Under the pieces are notes generated by a model. It made no database searches. It saw nothing but the letters and a program-made list of their open reading frames with translations, and was not told where the DNA came from. Shown here one piece after another: positions 1-8,391 of a DNA stretch of 64,000 bases. Positions within the stretch are counted from its first letter, which is position 1. Every line of letters starts with the position of its first letter. A program made the translations under genes and the position numbers. This DNA is from Mammaliicoccus fleurettii (GTDB lineage: Bacteria > Bacillota > Bacilli > Staphylococcales > Staphylococcaceae). The stretch spans positions 1 through 64,000 of the forward strand of contig NZ_RXWZ01000050.1 of the NCBI RefSeq assembly GCF_003970575.1, in the 5' to 3' direction.

Positions 1-92
1 TTCATATATAGAATTTGTGAGTAACTCATAACGGTTGGCAAATTGACCACTAAAAAATACATAAAATGTCAAATATTTTATTAAATTCCATA

Positions 93-120
93 TTGATGTT
101 ATTTAATTTTGTGTTAAAAT
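93..120 (+). promoter_or_regulatory. Putative sigma-A promoter of the SarA-type gene
   Basis: TTGATG (93-98) and TAAAAT (115-120) are separated by 16 bp in an AT-rich region, about 45 bp before the start codon at 166. This is a pattern match only. The first 90 bases of the window hold nothing else I can recognise. Confidence 0.4.
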
Positions 121-165
121 TATTTTAAGATAATTTAATTAACTATTAATTAGGAGGTCCAGACT

Positions 166-528
166 ATGAAGACTCAATCTTATTCAGAGGCAATCACAGC
201 ATGTTCCGAATTCTTTGACTACCAAAATAAAATTGATAATATCTTTTTAGTTATTGAACAGAAGTATGGTCTAAAGAAACACGAATTTTTCTTCTTAATG
301 AAGTTGAATGAAGTGGAAGAGGTACATCTTAAAGATGCAATCGAAAAAGGTTATATAAAACAAAATAAATCGGCTCGTGCTATAAAGAGACTATTTGAGA
401 AAAAATATATATTAAAAAATCGATTAAAATCTGATGAAAGAGCTGTTATAATACGTTTTAATGATGAATATAAAGAAGAGTTTAATATAATAATGAAAGA
501 AGTATTGTTAATGCTTAAAGAAGATTAA
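166..528 (+). CDS. SarA/MarR-type winged-helix transcriptional regulator
   Basis: The protein has 120 residues, a typical size for single-domain SarA-family (SarA, SarR, SarX-like) regulators. The middle and C-terminal part shows the winged-helix core: a helix around LNEVEEVHLKDAIEKG, a recognition helix around NKSARAIKRLFEKKY, and a wing with KSDERAV, which recalls the KDERD-type motif of the family. In staphylococci these proteins bind AT-rich promoters of virulence and surface genes. The start follows a strong AGGAGGTCC ribosome site at 152-160. The gene stands alone between its promoter and a hairpin at 541-575. Family assignment is fairly secure; which Sar paralogue it is cannot be told. 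Confidence 0.75.
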   Translation: MKTQSYSEAITACSEFFDYQNKIDNIFLVIEQKYGLKKHEFFFLMKLNEVEEVHLKDAIEKGYIKQNKSARAIKRLFEKKYILKNRLKSDERAVIIRFNDEYKEEFNIIMKEVLLMLKED

Positions 529-540
529 TAATGATGTACA

Positions 541-575
541 TACATGGACCTATAAATTTATTGTAGGTCCATGTA
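541..575 (+). terminator. Hairpin terminator after the SarA-type gene
   Basis: ACATGGACCTA pairs with TAGGTCCATGT around a short AT loop, 13 bases after the stop codon. It lacks a clean U-run, so termination is inferred from the strong stem. Confidence 0.55.
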
Positions 576-619
576 AATATAGTGTTGAATAAATAAAAAT
601 AAAATAATACAATTGGGAA

Positions 620-633
620 TGTAAGCGCTTTAA
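620..633 (+). promoter_or_regulatory. Candidate catabolite-response element (cre) before the NhaC gene
   Basis: TGTAAGCGCTTTAA matches the CcpA consensus TGWAARCGYTWNCW at 13 of 14 positions. It lies 20 bp before the start codon at 653, a position that fits repression. CcpA control is inferred. Confidence 0.45.
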
Positions 634-652
634 TTATCAAGGAGGTTTCTCG

Positions 653-2074
653 ATGGAAAATGAGTCTTTATCTAAGAATAATATAAGTTTCATTTGGGCA
701 GTTGTTCCTTTTTTGTTTATGATTATTAGTATGTTGTTTACAGTAGTTGTATTAGAACAAGCACCACATATTCCACTTATGATAGGTACTGCAATAGCAG
801 CAATCGTAGCTTTTTATCATGGCTTTAGTTGGAAAGAAATAGAAGAAATGATGTATAAAGGTATAAGATTAGCTTTACCTGCTATTGTCATTATAATTTT
901 AGTAGGATTAATTATCGGAGCATGGATAGGTGGGGGTATAGTAGCCACAATGATTTATTATGGCTTAAAATTAATAACACCTTCTTTATTTTTAGTAACG
1001 ATAACTGTTATATGTGCAATTGTTTCATTAGCAATAGGTAGTAGTTGGTCAACAATGGCAACAGTAGGTGTAGCTGGAATGGGTATAGGTTTGAGTATGG
1101 ATATACCTGCTGGCATGATAGCTGGTGCTATTATTTCAGGATCTTACTTTGGCGATAAAATGAGTCCTCTATCAGACACTACAAACTTAGCAGCTGGTTT
1201 AACGGGTACAGATTTATTTGAGCATATAAAACATATGTTTTATACAACCGTACCTGCAGTAATCATTTCATTAATTGTATTTTTTATTTTAGGACAACAA
1301 TTTTCAGTTTCTAATATGGATCAAGGAAAAATTGATGGTATTAACTCTGAAATGTTAGATAACTTCACGATTTCACCTTGGCTATTAATAGTGCCAGTTA
1401 TCGTTATAATTTTAGTTGCATTAAAAGTACCAGCAATTCCTGCACTTGTAGTAGGTATTATATTAGGTTTCTTATCACAAATCTTTATACAAGGTGGAAG
1501 TCTTCATGATAGTGTTCAAACACTACAGACAGGGTATGTACTCGATTCTAAAAATGATTTAGTAAAAGAATTATTTAATAGAGGTGGATTAGAATCCATG
1601 TTCTATACCATTTCGATGACGATTGTTGCAATGACATTCGGAGGTATTCTTGAATATTCAGGTATGTTGAAATCGATTATCACGCAAATATTGAAAGTAG
1701 CCAAAGGAACTGGCGGTCTTATTGCATCAGTTATTGTTTCGTGTATAGGAACAAATGCTTCATGTTCAGAACAATACATATCGATTGTAGTTCCATCAAG
1801 AATGTATATCAAAACATTCTTAGATAGAAGATTACATCCTAAAAACTTATCTAGAGCATTAGAAGATGGTGGTACTGTCACTTCGGTATTCTTCTTATGG
1901 AATACATGTGGTGTATTTATCGCACAAACATTGAATGTAAATGTATTAGAATATGGTTTGTATGCAGTGTTCAATTATACAGTTCCAGTTATATCGATAA
2001 TATTTGGATACATAGGATTTAAGGTCATTTCTATTAACGAAGAAGAATATAAAGAATTTAGTAAAGCTACATAA
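653..2074 (+). CDS. nhaC: NhaC-family Na+/H+ antiporter
   Basis: This 473-residue polytopic membrane protein has about eleven or twelve hydrophobic segments. Conserved NhaC-family stretches are visible: the GSSWSTMATVGVAGMGIG segment near residue 130 and KMSPLSDTTNLAAG at about residues 169-182, a conserved polar motif likely in the ion path. Members exchange cytoplasmic Na+ (some exchange other metabolites, such as malate for lactate) for protons. The start is supported by AAGGAGGTTTCTCG directly upstream. It is monocistronic, with a cre-like box upstream and a terminator downstream. The exact substrate cannot be decided from sequence. Confidence 0.85.
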   Translation: MENESLSKNNISFIWAVVPFLFMIISMLFTVVVLEQAPHIPLMIGTAIAAIVAFYHGFSWKEIEEMMYKGIRLALPAIVIIILVGLIIGAWIGGGIVATMIYYGLKLITPSLFLVTITVICAIVSLAIGSSWSTMATVGVAGMGIGLSMDIPAGMIAGAIISGSYFGDKMSPLSDTTNLAAGLTGTDLFEHIKHMFYTTVPAVIISLIVFFILGQQFSVSNMDQGKIDGINSEMLDNFTISPWLLIVPVIVIILVALKVPAIPALVVGIILGFLSQIFIQGGSLHDSVQTLQTGYVLDSKNDLVKELFNRGGLESMFYTISMTIVAMTFGGILEYSGMLKSIITQILKVAKGTGGLIASVIVSCIGTNASCSEQYISIVVPSRMYIKTFLDRRLHPKNLSRALEDGGTVTSVFFLWNTCGVFIAQTLNVNVLEYGLYAVFNYTVPVISIIFGYIGFKVISINEEEYKEFSKAT

Positions 2075-2078
2075 ATAG

Positions 2079-2108
2079 AAACCGAGACGATACAATTCGT
2101 CTCGGTTT
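2079..2108. terminator. Rho-independent terminator after nhaC
   Basis: AAACCGAGACGA and TCGTCTCGGTTT form a 12-bp stem with a 6-base loop, followed by TTATTT. It begins 4 bases after the stop codon. Confidence 0.85.
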
Positions 2109-2162
2109 TATTTGTAATAATGTAGTGTTACTTTTAAAGAAATAGATATAGGAGTGAATGAT

Positions 2163-2549
2163 ATGGCTATTGTTTATTATGATGGTGATTGTGGATATTG
2201 TAACAGAGCGGTTATGTGGTTAATTGGTCATAAGATTTCTTCTAGATTTCAGTTTGCTCAATTAGAAGGAGAATATGGAAAGAATTTAGCTAATGTAAGA
2301 CCAGATTTGAAAAATATAGATTCTATTGTAGTTGTGGATGGTAAAGATGTATATATTAAATCAGATGCAGTTATACATTTATTAAAAAATATTAAAAATT
2401 ATCAATTACTTGGATGGTCGTTAAAATTTGTTCCGAGATTTATTAGAAATGCAGGATATGACTTATTTGCTAAAATTCGACATAGTTTACAATTTAAAAA
2501 TGAATGTAAGTTGCCAACAATTGAAGAAAGAAAATATTTTTTAGATTGA
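2163..2549 (+). CDS. DCC-family (DUF393) thiol-disulfide oxidoreductase-like protein
   Basis: The N-terminus reads AIVYYDGDCGYCNRAVMWL, with the DGDCxxC signature of the DCC/YuxK family; the two cysteines form a thioredoxin-like CxxC-type active site. The rest of the 128-residue protein, with FAQLEGEYG and a Ser-Asp-Ala-containing core, matches the length and layout of the family, whose physiological substrate is not known. I chose ATG 2163 over GTG 2154 because the ribosome site GGAG (2151-2154) overlaps the GTG and sits 8 bases before the ATG. It stands alone between nhaC and the ribose operon. Confidence 0.8.
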   Translation: MAIVYYDGDCGYCNRAVMWLIGHKISSRFQFAQLEGEYGKNLANVRPDLKNIDSIVVVDGKDVYIKSDAVIHLLKNIKNYQLLGWSLKFVPRFIRNAGYDLFAKIRHSLQFKNECKLPTIEERKYFLD

Positions 2550-2577
2550 TATTGCATAAATAATTAGAGCGTGGTAT

Positions 2578-2605
2578 CCTTTTGTGTAAACGGTTACACA
2601 AAAGG
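2578..2605 (+). promoter_or_regulatory. Palindromic operator of the rbs operon, overlapping a cre-like core and the rbsR ribosome site
   Basis: CCTTTTGTGTAA and TTACACAAAAGG form a perfect 12-bp inverted repeat around ACGG. The centre TGTAAACGGTTACA fits the CcpA/LacI-family consensus at 13 of 14 positions. The right arm also contains the AAAAGGAAG ribosome site of rbsR (start 2616). It probably binds RbsR itself, possibly CcpA as well; both are inferences. Confidence 0.7.
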
Positions 2606-2615
2606 AAGTTGAAGT

Positions 2616-3581
2616 ATGGCAACAATTAAACAAGTTGCTCAATATGCAGGAGTATCGGTTGCAACTGTATCTAGAGCATTAAACAAAAGTGGTTATGTTA
2701 AAAAAGAAACTCAAGATAAAATTGATAAAGCAATTCAAGATTTAAATTATAGTCCAAATGAAACAGCAAGGACATTATACAAACGCAAGTCTAAAATGAT
2801 TGGTTTGTTACTTCCTGATATTAGTAATCCATTTTTTACAGTAGTTGCAAGAGGTGTTGAAGACGAAGCAATGGCTAAGGGCTATCATATTATTTTAGGC
2901 AATGGTGATAGTAATGATGAGAAAGAGCTTGCGTACTTAAACACTTTTAATGTACATAATTGTAGTGGCATTATAGCATCACAACTTTCAAGCAAGGAAA
3001 CATTTGATTCTTTTAAATCTTATAATATGCCATTTGTATTATTAGATCGTGTATATGAAGATCACGAATTTGTAGAAACGAACCATCTTAAAGGCGGACA
3101 GCTTCAAGCTGAAGTGATAATTAAAGGAAAAGCTAAATCAGTTCTCATTTTAGAACAAAATTTAAATTATAAATCATTTAGAGAAAGATTTAATGGAGCT
3201 AAATCAGTATTGGATCACGCTAAAGTAAATTACATATCTGCAAATGAGCTAGAACTATCTGACGATGAATTAATTAATATGATTAAAGAATATAGTATAG
3301 ATAGTATAATTTGTAGTAATGATGTTGGTGCATTTAAAGTAATGAGCATACTGTATAACTATAATTACAATGTACCAAATGCTATACAAGTTGTAGGTTA
3401 TGACGATATACCTTTATCAATTACGTATTCGCCAAGTTTAACTACGATACATCAACCTGCATATTTAATTGGTAAAAAGGCATGTCAGCAATTGATAAAG
3501 CAATTAGAAGGTAAAAAAAGAGAACATCATCAAGTATTAGATGTAACTTTAGTAGAAAGACAATCAACAAGGAGAGATTAA
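2616..3581 (+). CDS. rbsR: Ribose operon repressor, LacI family
   Basis: The 321-residue protein starts with a classical LacI helix-turn-helix (ATIKQVAQYAGVSVATVSRALN, residues 2-23) and a hinge helix. A periplasmic-binding-protein-like sensor domain follows from about residue 60 (MIGLLLPDISNPFFT), ending in a typical VGYDDIPLSITYSPSLTTIHQP stretch. It heads the ribose operon, with rbsK starting two bases after its stop, so it should be autoregulated through the palindrome at 2578-2605. The effector is presumably ribose or a phosphorylated derivative. The neighbours make the functional call strong. Confidence 0.9.
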   Translation: MATIKQVAQYAGVSVATVSRALNKSGYVKKETQDKIDKAIQDLNYSPNETARTLYKRKSKMIGLLLPDISNPFFTVVARGVEDEAMAKGYHIILGNGDSNDEKELAYLNTFNVHNCSGIIASQLSSKETFDSFKSYNMPFVLLDRVYEDHEFVETNHLKGGQLQAEVIIKGKAKSVLILEQNLNYKSFRERFNGAKSVLDHAKVNYISANELELSDDELINMIKEYSIDSIICSNDVGAFKVMSILYNYNYNVPNAIQVVGYDDIPLSITYSPSLTTIHQPAYLIGKKACQQLIKQLEGKKREHHQVLDVTLVERQSTRRD

Positions 3582-3582
3582 T

Positions 3583-4464
3583 ATGAAGAAGATAACAGTA
3601 ATTGGTAGTATGTCTATAGATTTAGTCGTTTCAGCTTCTAAAAGACCAGGTAAAGGTGAAACAATCTTAGGAGACGATTTCTTTACAACACCAGGAGGAA
3701 AAGGTGCTAATCAAGCAGTTGCAGCAGCAAGATTAGGTGAAAAAGTACAAATGGTAGGTAGAATTGGTGAAGATGATTTTGGTAAAGAAATATATGGAAA
3801 TTTAAAAAATAATCATGTTATTGTGGATGGTGTGGAACCCGTTACACATGTTCCATCTGGTACTGCACATATTACTTTATCAGAGCAAGACAATAGTATT
3901 ATAGTTGTTCCTTCAGCAAATAATGAAGTAACGCCTGATTTTGTAAAGAAACATTTAGAAACTTTAACTGAAGGAGATATTGTATTGCTACAACAAGAGA
4001 TACCGAGTGAAACGGTTGAATATGTCGTAGAATTTTGTTCAGAAAATGGTTTAGTTTCAATATTAAATCCAGCCCCTTATAGAGAAATCAATAAATCGAT
4101 TATCGAAAAAGTTGATTATTTAACTCCAAATGAAACAGAAAGTGATGAAATGTTCAAAGGTGATTTAGATGATGCACTTTCAGCTTATCCTATGAAATTG
4201 ATTGTAACTTTAGGTGATAAAGGTGCTGTTTATCATAATGGTAAAGAAAAAGTTCAAGTAGATGGATTTAAACGTGATGTAAAAGATACAACAGGTGCTG
4301 GCGATACATTTAACGGTGCGTTTGCTGTTGCATTACAGAAAGAATACAACTTAGAAAAAGCTTTAGCGTTTGCTAATTTAGCAGCAAGTTATTCAGTTAC
4401 GGGAATGGGTGCTCAAGGTGGAATGCCAACGTTAGAAGATATTAAAGGAGAATGGAATGTATAA
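3583..4464 (+). CDS. rbsK: Ribokinase
   Basis: This PfkB-family sugar kinase (293 residues) phosphorylates D-ribose to ribose 5-phosphate with ATP. It shows the two family signatures: GGKGANQAVAAARLG near residues 38-52 (substrate contact) and DTTGAGDTFNGAFA at about 235-248, with the catalytic Asp in GAGD. Length is normal for the family. The gene lies between rbsR and rbsD and overlaps rbsD by 8 bases, suggesting coupled translation. Start ATG 3583 follows AAGGAGAG. Confidence 0.95.
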   Translation: MKKITVIGSMSIDLVVSASKRPGKGETILGDDFFTTPGGKGANQAVAAARLGEKVQMVGRIGEDDFGKEIYGNLKNNHVIVDGVEPVTHVPSGTAHITLSEQDNSIIVVPSANNEVTPDFVKKHLETLTEGDIVLLQQEIPSETVEYVVEFCSENGLVSILNPAPYREINKSIIEKVDYLTPNETESDEMFKGDLDDALSAYPMKLIVTLGDKGAVYHNGKEKVQVDGFKRDVKDTTGAGDTFNGAFAVALQKEYNLEKALAFANLAASYSVTGMGAQGGMPTLEDIKGEWNV

Positions 4465-4846
4465 AACAGGGATATTAAACAGCGAAATATCAAAAGTATT
4501 AAGTGATCTTGGACATACTGATCGAATTGTAATAGCAGATTGTGGATTACCTATACCAAAAGGCGTACGTAAAATAGATTTAGCACTGTCTTTTGGTGTA
4601 CCAAGTTTTGAAAGCGTTTACGAACTGGTATTAGAACATATGGCAGTACAAAAAATGATTTTTGCAGAAGAAATTAAATCTGATAATCCAGAGCTTTTAA
4701 AAAAAGTTAATCAAAGTGATGTAGAAAAAGAATATATATCACATGAGAAGTTTAAAGAAATGACACGAAATACAGTTGCTATTATTCGAACAGGAGAAGC
4801 AACACCATTTGCAAATGTCATTTTAGAAAGTGATGTTTTATTTTAA
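4457..4846 (+). CDS. rbsD: D-ribose pyranase
   Basis: RbsD (129 residues) interconverts the beta-pyranose and beta-furanose forms of ribose, supplying RbsK with furanose. The N-terminal LSDLGHTDRIVIADCGLPIP contains the conserved His (residue 20) and the DCGLPIP signature. The C-terminal stretch EMTRNTVAIIRTGEATPFANVIL is also typical. It overlaps the end of rbsK and is followed 12 bases later by rbsA, whose ribosome site AAAGGAGGGG is strong. It is cytoplasmic and presumably an oligomeric ring, as in the family. Confidence 0.95.
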   Translation: MYKTGILNSEISKVLSDLGHTDRIVIADCGLPIPKGVRKIDLALSFGVPSFESVYELVLEHMAVQKMIFAEEIKSDNPELLKKVNQSDVEKEYISHEKFKEMTRNTVAIIRTGEATPFANVILESDVLF

Positions 4847-4858
4847 AGGAGGGGTTCT

Positions 4859-6355
4859 ATGTTAGAAATGGCTGGAATACATAAAGCGTTTGGCCAAAAT
4901 AAAGTATTAACTGGTGTAGACTTTAATCTTAAAGAAGCTTCTGTCCATGCACTTATGGGAGAAAATGGTGCTGGAAAATCTACATTGATGAAAATTCTTG
5001 TAGGTATTCATGCAAAAGATAAAGGTGAAATTAAATTTCAAAATAAGAACGTAGAATATAAAGATGCGCAAATGTCAGAAGATGCAGGTATTACATTTAT
5101 TCACCAAGAGCTAAATATTTGGCCAGAATTAACTGTACTTGAAAACTTATTTATCGGTAAGGAAATGAAAAATAAGTTTGGCATTTTAAATGAGAAAAAG
5201 ATGAAAAAAGAAGCTTTAAAAGTATTTGAAAAATTGAATTTCAACATTTCATTAAAGAAAGTTGCTGGCAAATGTTCTATTGGTGAACAACAAATGATTG
5301 AAATTGCTAAAGCTTTAATGACAAATGCAAAAATAATTATCATGGATGAACCAACAGCCGCCTTGACGGATAAAGAAATCACACAATTATTTAAACTCAT
5401 TAAGACACTACAAAAGCAAGGTGTTTCATTTGTATATATTTCTCATAGAATGGCAGAAATATTTGAGATTTCAGATGAAATAACAGTGATGAGAGATGGT
5501 AAAACCGTATTGTATAAAGAGACTAAAGATACAAATTATGATGAAATTGTTAAGTCAATGGTGGGCAGAGATTTAACTGAACAATTTCCAAAAAGAACTG
5601 TGACACCAGGTGAAACTGTTATGGAAGTGAAGTCACTCAGTAATGATGTACAAGGTATTAAAGATATATCGTTTTCATTGAAACAAGGAGAAATACTTGG
5701 GTTTAGTGGTTTAATGGGTGCTGGAAGAACAGAAATTATGAGAAGTCTATTCGGAATAGATAAAGGCCATAAAGATATTGAAATTAAAGGCAAATCCGTT
5801 TCCATAAAAACACCGGAAGATGCAATGAAACACGGTTTAGGTTTAATTACAGAAAATAGAAAAGACGAAGGATTAATTCTAGATTTCTCAATTGAACATA
5901 ATATGGTATTACCGTCATTGAAAAGTTTTTCAAATAAAGGCTTTATTAAAGAGCAATCAACACATGTATTTGCAGACCAAATTAGTAAAAGACTAAATAT
6001 TAAGACTGATCGCAAAGCACTTGTTTCATCACTTTCAGGTGGTAATCAACAAAAAGTCGTGTTAGCAAAATGGATTGGCACAGGAGCTCAAATATTGATT
6101 TTAGATGAACCGACTAGAGGTATTGATGTTGGTGCGAAAAGAGAAATTTATCAACTGATGAATGAATTAACTGAACGTGGTGTTTCAATTATTATGATAT
6201 CTTCAGAACTTCCTGAAGTAATCGGTATGAGTGATCGCGTGATTGTTGTTCAAGAGGGTAGCATTAAAGGTGAAGTTGAACACGAATATATTACAGAAGA
6301 AAATATTATGACGTTAGCTACAGGAGGGGAATTACATGCAACAAATCACAGCTAA
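4859..6355 (+). CDS. rbsA: Ribose ABC importer, double ATPase subunit
   Basis: The 498-residue protein carries two fused ABC domains, as in sugar ABC importers of the RbsA/MglA class. Domain 1 has Walker A GENGAGKST near residue 34, a degenerate signature around SIGEQQMIEIAKAL and Walker B IIIMDEPTAALTD near 160. Domain 2 has a degenerate Walker A (GLMGAGRTEI, near 284), an intact SLSGGNQQKV signature near 390 and ILILDEPTRGIDVGAKREIY. The unequal degeneration is characteristic of the class. It overlaps rbsC by 20 bases. Confidence 0.95.
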   Translation: MLEMAGIHKAFGQNKVLTGVDFNLKEASVHALMGENGAGKSTLMKILVGIHAKDKGEIKFQNKNVEYKDAQMSEDAGITFIHQELNIWPELTVLENLFIGKEMKNKFGILNEKKMKKEALKVFEKLNFNISLKKVAGKCSIGEQQMIEIAKALMTNAKIIIMDEPTAALTDKEITQLFKLIKTLQKQGVSFVYISHRMAEIFEISDEITVMRDGKTVLYKETKDTNYDEIVKSMVGRDLTEQFPKRTVTPGETVMEVKSLSNDVQGIKDISFSLKQGEILGFSGLMGAGRTEIMRSLFGIDKGHKDIEIKGKSVSIKTPEDAMKHGLGLITENRKDEGLILDFSIEHNMVLPSLKSFSNKGFIKEQSTHVFADQISKRLNIKTDRKALVSSLSGGNQQKVVLAKWIGTGAQILILDEPTRGIDVGAKREIYQLMNELTERGVSIIMISSELPEVIGMSDRVIVVQEGSIKGEVEHEYITEENIMTLATGGELHATNHS

Positions 6356-7274
6356 GACATCTTTTGTCGAAAAAATCATTCCATTTATAGGACTTATCTT
6401 ATTAATAGTAGTAATTAGTATTATGAACTCAGCATTTTTAGATTTATCTAACCTATTGAACTTATTACGACAAGTTTCTATTAACGGGTTAATAGCATTT
6501 GGTATGACATTTGTTATTCTAACTGGTGGAATTGACTTATCTGTCGGTTCTATACTTGCTTTATCAAGTGCTTTCACAGCCATTTTAATTACAAGCGGTT
6601 TAGATCCAATAGTTGCACTCATAGTTGGTGTGCTAGGTGGATTCTTATTAGGTGTATTTAATGGAATATTAGTAACATTCGGTAGCATGGCACCATTTAT
6701 TGCAACACTTGCTACTATGACTATATTTAGAGGCTTAACGCTCGTTGTAACAGATGGTAATCCAATAACAAGTTTAGGCGACAGTTATATGTTCCAACTG
6801 TTTGGTAAAGGTTACTTTTTCGGAATTCCAGTACCAGCAGTCACAATGATCATTGTATTTATCGTATTAGCAATTATTTTACAAAAGACAACATTCGGTA
6901 GACATACATATGCTATCGGGGGGAATGAAGTAGCTTCAAAAATTTCTGGTATTAAAGTAAATAGAGTGAAAATTTTAATCTATGGTATTTCAGGTTTAAT
7001 GTCAGCATTAGCTGGTGCAATTTTAACTTCACGTTTAAATTCAGCTCAACCAACTGCAGGTACATCATACGAATTAGATGCTATTGCTGCAGTGGTATTA
7101 GGCGGAACTTCTTTAACTGGAGGTAAAGGTCGTATCGTAGGAACACTAATTGGTGTGCTTATTATTGGTGTACTTAATAATGGATTAAATTTACTAGGCG
7201 TATCATCGTTCTATCAACAAGTTGTAAAAGGTATTGTTATTTTAATAGCAGTCTTAATCGATAGAAAAAAATAA
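6336..7274 (+). CDS. rbsC: Ribose ABC importer permease
   Basis: This 312-residue integral membrane protein belongs to the BPD_transp_2 family (RbsC/AraH/MglC type). The diagnostic segments LTGGIDLSVGSILALSS (near residue 65) and AIAAVVLGGTSLTGGKGRIVGT (near 250) are intact, among roughly eight to ten hydrophobic spans. It forms the transmembrane pore with RbsA on the inside and RbsB outside. Start ATG 6336 lies inside the end of rbsA, behind AGGAGGGGAATTAC, indicating translational coupling. Confidence 0.95.
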   Translation: MQQITAKTSFVEKIIPFIGLILLIVVISIMNSAFLDLSNLLNLLRQVSINGLIAFGMTFVILTGGIDLSVGSILALSSAFTAILITSGLDPIVALIVGVLGGFLLGVFNGILVTFGSMAPFIATLATMTIFRGLTLVVTDGNPITSLGDSYMFQLFGKGYFFGIPVPAVTMIIVFIVLAIILQKTTFGRHTYAIGGNEVASKISGIKVNRVKILIYGISGLMSALAGAILTSRLNSAQPTAGTSYELDAIAAVVLGGTSLTGGKGRIVGTLIGVLIIGVLNNGLNLLGVSSFYQQVVKGIVILIAVLIDRKK

Positions 7275-7297
7275 TCAATTAAAGTGAGGAGAAACAA

Positions 7298-8212
7298 ATG
7301 AAGAAAATTTTAATCCTGTTAATGACTACCATGTTATTTTTATCAGCATGTTCACTTGAATCACCATTGAAAAAAGGTAATCAAGGAAAGACAAATAAAA
7401 AGAAATCAGAAGTTACAATTGGGGTAAGTGTTTCAACATTGAATAATCCATTCTTTGTTTCTATTAAAGATGGTATTGAAAAAGAAGCGAAGAAACAAGG
7501 TATGAAAGTTAAAGTAGTAGATGCTAGAGATGATTCAGCTAAGCAAACTAATGATATAGAAGATTTAGTTCAGCAACAAGTTGACTATTTAGTTGTCAAT
7601 CCAACTGATTCAAGTGCTATTTCAAGTTCAGTGCAATCAGCTAACAATGAAGGTATTCCAGTAATTACTTTAGACAGATCTGTTGATAAAGGAGATGTCG
7701 CTACATTTATCGCTTCTGATAATGTAGAAGGTGGTAAAATGGGTGGTCAATTTATTCTAGATGAACTTGGTAAAAAGGCTAAAGTAGCTGAATTAGAAGG
7801 TGTACCAGGAGCTAGTGCAACAAGAGAAAGAGGTAAAGGTTTCCATGATGTAGCAGACAAATCACTTGATGTTATTGCTAAGCAAAGTGCTAAATTTGAT
7901 CGTGCAGAAGGATTGAATGTAACTCAAAATATTTTACAAGCACATCCAGATGTAGAAGCAATTTTCTCACATAATGATGAAATGGCGCTTGGTGCAATAG
8001 AAGCTATTGGAGATAAAGATATCATTGTCGTTGGATTTGATGGTAATGAAGATGCAATGAAATCAATTAAAAGTGGTAAACTTGATGCTACAGTCGCACA
8101 ACAACCAGATAAAATGGGTAAAGCTTCTGTAGACTCTATCATCAAACTGATGGATGGTAAGAAAGTCGACAAAGAAATTAAAGTACCACTAACACTTGAA
8201 AAAGCTAAATAA
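7298..8212 (+). CDS. rbsB: Ribose-binding lipoprotein of the ABC importer
   Basis: The 304-residue protein has a lipoprotein signal peptide with lipobox LSAC (Cys18), then a linker rich in Lys/Asn, then a type I periplasmic binding protein fold beginning EVTIGVSVSTLNNPFFVSIKDGIEKEA. Ligand-site regions such as DARDDSAKQTNDIEDLVQQ and FSHNDEMALGAIEA match ribose binders. It is expected to be anchored on the outer face of the membrane and to deliver ribose to RbsC/RbsA. It is the last gene of the operon, followed by a terminator. Confidence 0.95.
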   Translation: MKKILILLMTTMLFLSACSLESPLKKGNQGKTNKKKSEVTIGVSVSTLNNPFFVSIKDGIEKEAKKQGMKVKVVDARDDSAKQTNDIEDLVQQQVDYLVVNPTDSSAISSSVQSANNEGIPVITLDRSVDKGDVATFIASDNVEGGKMGGQFILDELGKKAKVAELEGVPGASATRERGKGFHDVADKSLDVIAKQSAKFDRAEGLNVTQNILQAHPDVEAIFSHNDEMALGAIEAIGDKDIIVVGFDGNEDAMKSIKSGKLDATVAQQPDKMGKASVDSIIKLMDGKKVDKEIKVPLTLEKAK

Positions 8213-8230
8213 ATGTTTATCCATTTGGAA

Positions 8231-8270
8231 AGAAGGTATTAGCCTAATAAAGGTTATACCTTCTTTTTTT
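8231..8270 (+). terminator. Terminator of the rbs operon
   Basis: AGAAGGTAT pairs with ATACCTTCT with further inner pairing, followed by a run of T. It starts 19 bases after the rbsB stop codon. Confidence 0.85.
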
Positions 8271-8285
8271 CTCTCTTTTCCTTAT

Positions 8286-8347
8286 TTATAATAATTATAA
8301 ATAACTAGGTATAAAACATTGACAGATTAGAATTATTATAATATAAT
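8286..8347 (+). promoter_or_regulatory. dps promoter with PerR-type operators
   Basis: A consensus promoter, TTGACA (8319-8324) and TATAAT (8342-8347) with a 17-bp spacer, is filled by TTAGAATTATTATAA (8327-8341). That sequence fits the PerR box TTANAATNATTNTAA. A second perfect match, TTATAATAATTATAA, lies upstream at 8286-8300. Peroxide-dependent repression by PerR is therefore likely. Confidence 0.8.
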
Positions 8348-8391
8348 AATTATTGTAATCAAGGATATTAATTTTAGAGGAGTGGAAATTA

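Noticed and set aside
6332-6688. Minus-strand frame of 118 residues over the rbsA-rbsC junction
   Set aside because: Low-complexity Ile/Asn/Pro-rich translation without a ribosome site, antisense to well-supported rbsC.
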